Origin: Miniphocaeibacter sp012841535
GTDB taxonomy: Bacteria > Bacillota > Clostridia > Tissierellales > Peptoniphilaceae
Assembly: GCF_049274025.1 (NCBI RefSeq)
Contig: NZ_JBASRV010000039.1
Strand: one strand, 5' to 3'
Length of the DNA: 47,417 nucleotides
A model generated the notes under the pieces. It ran no database searches, was not told the DNA's origin, and was given only the letters and a program-made list of their open reading frames with translations. Made by a program: the position numbers and the translations under genes. Positions 43,337 to 47,417 of the stretch are shown in pieces; the stretch's first letter is position 1; each line of letters starts with the position of its first letter.

Positions 43337-43528
43337 ATGGAAAAACAATTTTTAAATGCTAAAGATATTCAAGAACTAATGCAAGTAAAACAAACTAAAT
43401 CATATCAAGTTATTAGAAAGGTAAATGAGAAATTGGAAGCGGAAGGATTTTTAGTTTTGCGTGGCCGTGTATCAGCTAGGGCAGTTTATGAATATTTTGG
43501 TTTAGAAAAACAAGAGGATAATAAATAA
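43337..43528 (+). CDS. Excisionase-like small DNA-binding protein
   Basis: A 63-residue protein, EKQFLNAKDIQELMQVKQTK, followed by SYQVIRKVNEKLEAEG and GRVSARAVYEYFG. The arrangement (winged helix-turn-helix with a final F/Y-rich helix) fits the small Xis/MerR-like proteins of Gram-positive phages and ICEBs1-like elements, which direct excision. AGGAGG precedes the ATG, 9 bp after the Cro-like gene. Confidence 0.72.
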   Translation: MEKQFLNAKDIQELMQVKQTKSYQVIRKVNEKLEAEGFLVLRGRVSARAVYEYFGLEKQEDNK

Positions 43529-43654
43529 GGCTCTATTTTGAGTTTTAAGAAGGTTAATTTTATTAGGCAAGGATTTATATGTCTAAATTAAGTTAGGTAA
43601 GAAAAAAGGTAACAGGCTATACGTTTTAGAGCGTAGAAAGGAAATTAAAAGAAT

Positions 43655-43840
43655 ATGATTAGTAAAAGATTGACTAAGCAAGAAGCAATTAAGAAAAAAT
43701 GTTTAGAATGTTCAGCAGGAAATAAAAATGAAGTTGCAAATTGTGAAATAAAAGATTGTGCATTATGGAGGTATAGAAACGGATATGAGGAACAAGATGA
43801 ATTGTATTTTAAACATATGAAAAAGAAAGGTAAAAAATAA
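43655..43840 (+). CDS. Small phage protein with four-cysteine cluster
   Basis: A 61-residue basic protein with KKKCLECSAGNKNEV and CEIKDCALWRYRNG; the spacing CxxC-x9-CxxxxC followed by Leu-Trp-x-Tyr-Arg is a recurring small phage family, probably a zinc finger. No molecular function is established. GAAAGGAA precedes the ATG. Its stop codon overlaps the next small ATG (TAATG). The 126 bp before it (43529-43654) hold no feature I can support. Confidence 0.72.
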   Translation: MISKRLTKQEAIKKKCLECSAGNKNEVANCEIKDCALWRYRNGYEEQDELYFKHMKKKGKK

Positions 43841-43986
43841 TGATTAGATATTTAATAACAGAAAGCAAAAAGCCCTTAGATACGGCAATATCTAAAGGCA
43901 AAATTAAGAACGTTGATAATTCAACTATCCGTATGTTGATTTTATCATGTTCTAGGAAAAATGAAAAGGAGCAGATAAATGAATGA
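43840..43986 (+). CDS. Small hypothetical phage ORF
   Basis: A 48-codon frame, MIRYLITESKKPLDTAISKG and onward, coupled by TAATG to the preceding gene and ending in TGA 8 bp inside the antirepressor gene. The tight overlaps at both ends, in a densely packed operon, favour a real gene. There is no recognised domain. Confidence 0.5.
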   Translation: MIRYLITESKKPLDTAISKGKIKNVDNSTIRMLILSCSRKNEKEQINE

Positions 43987-44644
43987 TTTAATAGCAGTTA
44001 CACAAAATGAAAATATGGAGCCTGTAGTTAGTGGTAGAGAGCTACATAGATTTTTAGAGATTAATGAAAGGTATAATGATTGGATTCATAGAATGCTAGA
44101 CTATGGTTTTATTGAAAATGTTGATTATATGAGTTTTACTGAAAAAACAGTAAAACCTAAAGGTGGCAGACCTATGAAAGATCATGTACTTAAATTAGAT
44201 ATGGCAAAAGAATTAAGTATGTTGGCCAGGAATGAAAAGGGTAAGGTAGCAAGAAAATACTTTATTGAAATAGAGAAAGAATATAATAGTCCAGATAAGG
44301 TTATGGCAAGGGCATTAATGATTGCTAATAATGTTATAGCAGAGTTAAAACCTAAAGCAGAATACTTTGATGAATTGGTAGATAGAAATTTATTAACTAA
44401 TTTTAGAGATACTGCTAAGGAACTAGGTATTAAGGAAAAAGTGTTTATTAATGAATTAATGGCAAGAGGTTATATCTATAGGGACAAAAAAAGGAAACTA
44501 AAACCTTATGCAGAGAAGAATAAGGGACTATTTGAACTTAAAGAATATGTAAACGAGCGAAACGGACATACGGGAACTCAAACATTAATTACACCTAAAG
44601 GTAGAGAAACTTTTAGATTATTATTACAAAAACAAATAGCATAG
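43979..44644 (+). CDS. Phage antirepressor (AntA/AntB N-terminus, KilAC C-terminus)
   Basis: A 221-residue protein. Residues 1-105 match the AntA/AntB antirepressor domain: VSGRELHRFLEINERYNDWIHRM, split here by family convention, then HVLKLDMAKELSMLARNEKGK and ARKYFIEIEKEY. Residues about 125-221 are a KilAC/ANT domain with LLTNFRDTAKELGIKEKVFI and a final TPKGRETFRLLL. Such proteins inactivate phage repressors. AAAGGAG precedes the ATG. Confidence 0.9.
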   Translation: MNDLIAVTQNENMEPVVSGRELHRFLEINERYNDWIHRMLDYGFIENVDYMSFTEKTVKPKGGRPMKDHVLKLDMAKELSMLARNEKGKVARKYFIEIEKEYNSPDKVMARALMIANNVIAELKPKAEYFDELVDRNLLTNFRDTAKELGIKEKVFINELMARGYIYRDKKRKLKPYAEKNKGLFELKEYVNERNGHTGTQTLITPKGRETFRLLLQKQIA

Positions 44645-44653
44645 AGGTAAATT

Positions 44654-45652
44654 ATGGCATATAGAAGCATTGACATAGATTTTTGGCAAGATGATTATGT
44701 AATATCATTGGATTATTTAACTAGATATGTTTTCTTATACGTATTGCAAGGCAGTAAAACGACTCAATTAGGAGCGTATTATTTACCAATACAAATAGCG
44801 TTATTAGAAACAGGTTTAGATAATGAAACATTTGATAGAAATATAAAGAAATTGTCAGAAGATAAAAAGATATTCTATGATGATGAAACAAAAGAATTAA
44901 TGATTATGAATTGGCACAAATACAATTTAAAAAACCCTAGTCAAAGTCAACTAGGGTTACTATCTAAAGAGATTTTAAAAGTTAAAAGTAAAATTATTAA
45001 AGTTAAATTACTGCAAACTTATAAGAATAATTTTAGTGAAAAGAAATTCAATTCATTAATAAGTCTAATAATAGAAAAAGATGAAACATTTTTAGAAGAA
45101 TTAAAGAATAGCTTTAAAAATGAAATAGATAGGCTGTTAATAGGCTATGAACACCCTATAGATACCCTAACCATAGGGGATAAAAATAATGTAGCAGATT
45201 TAAACCATACCCTATCGACAGGGGGTAAAAAAATCATAGCAGAATCACAATCAGAATCAGAAACAAAATCAAAAACAGAATCAGAAACAGAAACACAATC
45301 ACAATCAATGAGTGAGGTTCATCAAGATGAACTATCTCCTAAAAATGATTATGAAGAATTTTCAAAACAGTTTAATGTTTTGGTAGAAGAATGGAATAAG
45401 TCTGAAATGGCTATGGAAAGACCTATTACTAAAACTACTACACAAATGCAAAGTAATGCTTTTAAGCTTTTACAGAAATATAGTTTAGGTACCATTTTAG
45501 AGGTAATGGAGCATGTACCTAGTAATAGATGGTACTTAGGAGAGATACCTAATGCTGACGGAGAAGTATTTAATATTAGCTCTACATGGTTTTTAGATAT
45601 TAATAACTTTGAAGATATAATGAAAAAATTACCCGGTTATGTACCATATTAA
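44654..45652 (+). CDS. Phage replisome organiser / DnaD-like replication protein
   Basis: A 332-residue protein. The N-terminal 120 residues (AYRSIDIDFWQDDYVISLDYL) follow the pattern of phage replication-initiation proteins with a winged-helix domain. A Ser/Glu/Thr/Gln low-complexity linker spans about 195-220, and the C-terminal 100 residues (EEFSKQFNVLVEEWNK to FLDINNFEDIMKKLPGY) form a DnaD-like or helicase-loader-binding part. It probably binds an origin inside its own gene. GAGGTAA precedes the ATG. Confidence 0.75.
   Translation: MAYRSIDIDFWQDDYVISLDYLTRYVFLYVLQGSKTTQLGAYYLPIQIALLETGLDNETFDRNIKKLSEDKKIFYDDETKELMIMNWHKYNLKNPSQSQLGLLSKEILKVKSKIIKVKLLQTYKNNFSEKKFNSLISLIIEKDETFLEELKNSFKNEIDRLLIGYEHPIDTLTIGDKNNVADLNHTLSTGGKKIIAESQSESETKSKTESETETQSQSMSEVHQDELSPKNDYEEFSKQFNVLVEEWNKSEMAMERPITKTTTQMQSNAFKLLQKYSLGTILEVMEHVPSNRWYLGEIPNADGEVFNISSTWFLDINNFEDIMKKLPGYVPY
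44933..45226. other. Iteron-like repeats inside the replication gene (origin candidate)
   Basis: A perfect inverted repeat AACCCTAGT/ACTAGGGTT (44933-44941, 44950-44958) is followed by a cluster of the same core: ACCCTAT 45153, ACCCTAA 45164 (11 bp on), inverted CCCCTAT at 45173-45179, ACCCTAT 45209, and GGGGGTA near 45221. These stand out in a gene with otherwise little G+C. Phages of Gram-positive bacteria often place iterons within the initiator gene. Confidence 0.5.
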
Positions 45653-45666
45653 GGAGTATAGGAAAG

Positions 45667-45948
45667 TTGGAGAGAGATATTATAGATATAGTTGAGCTTA
45701 TGGACGCACCTAGGCTTAGTGAATGGATAGAGATAGAAAGAATAGTCAGGAATGAAAAAAGAATATTATATGCATTAGCCTTAGTTTTTAATTATGGGAA
45801 GATGAAAGGCAAACAAGAGGTTAGAGATCCTAGATATAGAACATTAAAAAGAATTAGCAGGAAGTATGGGGAGAAATATAGAGAACCTAAAATGACAGTA
45901 CACCAATTTTTAACTTATTATGGGAGTTCTAAAAATGAAAATGAATAA
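45667..45948 (+). CDS. Small phage protein with F-YGKM motif
   Basis: A 93-residue protein starting at TTG 45667, with AAGGAG at 45651-45656 and AGGAAAG closer in. Mostly helical; ILYALALVFNYGKMKGKQE (residues about 33-51) is notable because a similar motif occurs in the next gene. The C-terminal part is basic. Function not known. Confidence 0.65.
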   Translation: MERDIIDIVELMDAPRLSEWIEIERIVRNEKRILYALALVFNYGKMKGKQEVRDPRYRTLKRISRKYGEKYREPKMTVHQFLTYYGSSKNENE

Positions 45949-46303
45949 ATTAAATGCAAAATATCAAGAAATATTTAGAAACAGATTAATTGAAAATGGA
46001 ATTAATGTAGATAATATTTGGGAAATAATCAAAAATGAACAGTTAGGAACGTACAATAAACTATTAAATGAAATTATAGAATTACAAAGAATTGAGGAGG
46101 TAGAAAAGCAGTTTTTAAATGTAAAAGAACTAAGGGAATTAAAAGAAAGTCTTAGAAATGATTATTTACCTATAGGCTTTGAAGGTGAATTTTTAAGATA
46201 CTTAGAAATGACAGAAAATGAAACGGCTAGCATTATACTAGCTTTTCATTATGGCAAGATGATGGCTAAGCATGAAGAAAAGAAAATATTAAAAGTGGTA
46301 TAG
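45935..46303 (+). CDS. Small phage protein sharing the F-YGKM motif
   Basis: A 122-residue, mostly helical protein. ATG 45935 follows TGGGAG at proper spacing and lies inside the end of the preceding gene; the upstream ATG 45920 would leave no ribosome site. Residues 57-68 (EKQFLNVKELRE) match the start of the excisionase-like protein (EKQFLNAKDIQE), and residues 102-114 (LAFHYGKMMAKHE) match the motif of its neighbour. Function not known. Confidence 0.65.
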   Translation: MKMNKLNAKYQEIFRNRLIENGINVDNIWEIIKNEQLGTYNKLLNEIIELQRIEEVEKQFLNVKELRELKESLRNDYLPIGFEGEFLRYLEMTENETASIILAFHYGKMMAKHEEKKILKVV

Positions 46304-46312
46304 GAGTTATTT

Positions 46313-46507
46313 ATGAATGATAAAAAATTAGAAATTTTAAAAGGATATGTAAATAACCTAAAAGAAACATATAAAGATGAAAAAGGAATTCAAGAAGTCT
46401 CTAAGTTTATAGATGAATTAGATACTTTGGAAAATAAAAAGGATAAAAACGACAACAAAGAAGAATTTAATCTACAAGATTATGCTAATAAAAATAGAAT
46501 TTTATAA
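46313..46507 (+). CDS. Small hypothetical phage protein
   Basis: A 64-residue, highly charged protein with a helical N-terminal half (KKLEILKGYVNNLKETYKDE) and a Lys/Asn/Asp-rich C-terminal tail. AGGAG lies before the ATG. No recognised domain. Confidence 0.6.
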   Translation: MNDKKLEILKGYVNNLKETYKDEKGIQEVSKFIDELDTLENKKDKNDNKEEFNLQDYANKNRIL

Positions 46508-46518
46508 AAGGAGAAGAT

Positions 46519-47181
46519 ATGAACTTAAATCAATTTTACGAAGATAAACAAACAAAAAATCAAAGAGTAAAAGAGTTGAAAGAGGAACTACAAGCTAATA
46601 GCGATAAAATAAAAGAATTAGAAGATAAATATAATAAAGCTTTGGTAAACGGTAATGAGAAAGAAGCAGATAATATATTTCCAAAGATAACTAAACTAAA
46701 AGAGGGAATTAAAAGCGATACTTACAAAATTGAAAAACTTGAAAAGCTAAACAAGGAAGCTATAAGAAATAATGCAATATCTACTCTAAATCATTTAGAA
46801 AAGGTATATAACGATTATGAAAATAAGGCAAAAGAACTAGAAATTCAGGCTAAACCATTAGAAGATGAGTTAATTAAACTATTTAGTAAAGGTTGGGACC
46901 TACAAAATGAATATAGGGACATAACTAGAAAATATTATTCTTTAAAGGATAGTTACGATATAAAAAATAATGAATATTCTAGTAATGTTCCAGGATATTC
47001 TACAGAATTAAAGATATTCAAAAATAGTAGAATACCATCACATAGTGTAATAACAATAACACCTAGTCAAGTAGGAACTAGCAAAGTTGAAAAAGAAAGA
47101 AAAGAGCGTATTAATAATTTAGGGCCTAATACAAGCATAGGAGATTATGCTAGAGCAAGCAGAATATTAAAACAAGATTAA
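46519..47181 (+). CDS. Coiled-coil phage protein
   Basis: A 220-residue protein; residues 1-150 are dominated by heptad-like Lys/Glu/Leu sequence (KELKEELQANSDKIKELEDK), predicting a long coiled coil, followed by a Ser/Thr/Pro-richer tail containing PSHSVITITPSQVG. AAGGAG precedes the ATG. It could be a scaffold or a DNA-binding accessory, but no family is recognised. Confidence 0.65.
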   Translation: MNLNQFYEDKQTKNQRVKELKEELQANSDKIKELEDKYNKALVNGNEKEADNIFPKITKLKEGIKSDTYKIEKLEKLNKEAIRNNAISTLNHLEKVYNDYENKAKELEIQAKPLEDELIKLFSKGWDLQNEYRDITRKYYSLKDSYDIKNNEYSSNVPGYSTELKIFKNSRIPSHSVITITPSQVGTSKVEKERKERINNLGPNTSIGDYARASRILKQD

Positions 47182-47200
47182 CCATTAAGGGAGTGATAAG

Positions 47201-47417
47201 ATGACATTAAAACAAGAATATGAAAATAAGAAAAATGAACTATATGGAAAAATAAGAGAAGCGATATACAACAATGATGTAAGAGGTACAAAGATAGATG
47301 AAAATATAAAAATACTTAATTTACAAGGTGAAAATCTAATAGATAGAACAGAAATAGATAACAGCATTCAAAAGGAAATAGAAGCTAAAACAAAGGCAGC
47401 AGAAACATTTAGAAATG
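47201..47417 (+). CDS. Partial phage protein cut by the window edge
   Basis: An open frame from ATG 47201 (AAGGGAGTGAT upstream) continues past the last base; 72 codons are visible, TLKQEYENKKNELYGKIREA and onward. It is a charged helical N-terminus. The pattern faintly recalls the helical delta domain of HK97-type capsid proteins, but also any coiled-coil protein, so no function is assigned. Confidence 0.6.
   Translation, partial: MTLKQEYENKKNELYGKIREAIYNNDVRGTKIDENIKILNLQGENLIDRTEIDNSIQKEIEAKTKAAETFRN

Overview
The window is chromosomal DNA from a low-G+C, AT-rich Gram-positive bacterium (Bacillota). Gene content (glucosaminidase with CWB2 cell-wall anchors, circularly permuted PstS, T-box-controlled tRNA synthetases, LiaF-like protein) fits a clostridial or Tissierellia/Peptoniphilaceae-type anaerobe. 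The species cannot be fixed from sequence alone. Starts are ATG, GTG and TTG with strong AGGAGG-type ribosome sites, and TGA is used as a stop, so the standard bacterial code applies.

Layout. 1-5 kb: a secreted CWB2-anchored glucosaminidase (minus), a zinc-type ArsR repressor plus P1B ATPase efflux operon with a visible promoter and operator, and a DUF3841 gene. 5-7.4 kb: an RmlD-like reductase and a dicarboxylate/glutamate symporter in one operon. 7.4-11.6 kb (minus): alanine dehydrogenase, then ddl-murF-yqxD, which make and use D-Ala-D-Ala for peptidoglycan. 11.8-16.1 kb: glycogen phosphorylase, a CmpB-family membrane protein and a CorA magnesium channel. 16.2-21.6 kb: a COG2509-type FAD dehydrogenase, an unknown gene translationally coupled to folA, a zinc-ribbon membrane protein, a FruK/LacC-family sugar kinase with an altered active-site motif, and a TPR/SH3b protein.

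21.7-27.6 kb is a complete phosphate regulon, pstSCAB-phoU-phoP-phoR, preceded by TTAACA-type PhoP repeats at 11-bp spacing. Between its terminator and the convergent nitroreductase gene lies a perfect Fur box over a consensus promoter that drives no recognisable protein gene; this is the best candidate for something new in the window. 28.3-36.7 kb: a second zinc-ribbon membrane protein, a proline T-box with proS, a second nitroreductase, a marR-MATE efflux operon, a methyltransferase/thiamine-binding-like/HD-domain run, and a LiaF-like protein. 36.8-41.0 kb: gltX, an unknown anchored protein, a cysteine T-box, a GC-richer hairpin repeat island inserted in the cysS leader, and cysS.

From about 41.0 kb to the right edge is the left part of an integrated phage or phage satellite, sitting just after cysS: integrase and repressor leftwards; Cro-like, excisionase-like, antirepressor, replisome-organiser and small unknown genes rightwards. 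The divergent control region has several TTACAAT operators placed on the promoters, and an iteron-like origin candidate lies inside the replication gene. The element runs off the window, so its right end and type cannot be decided here.
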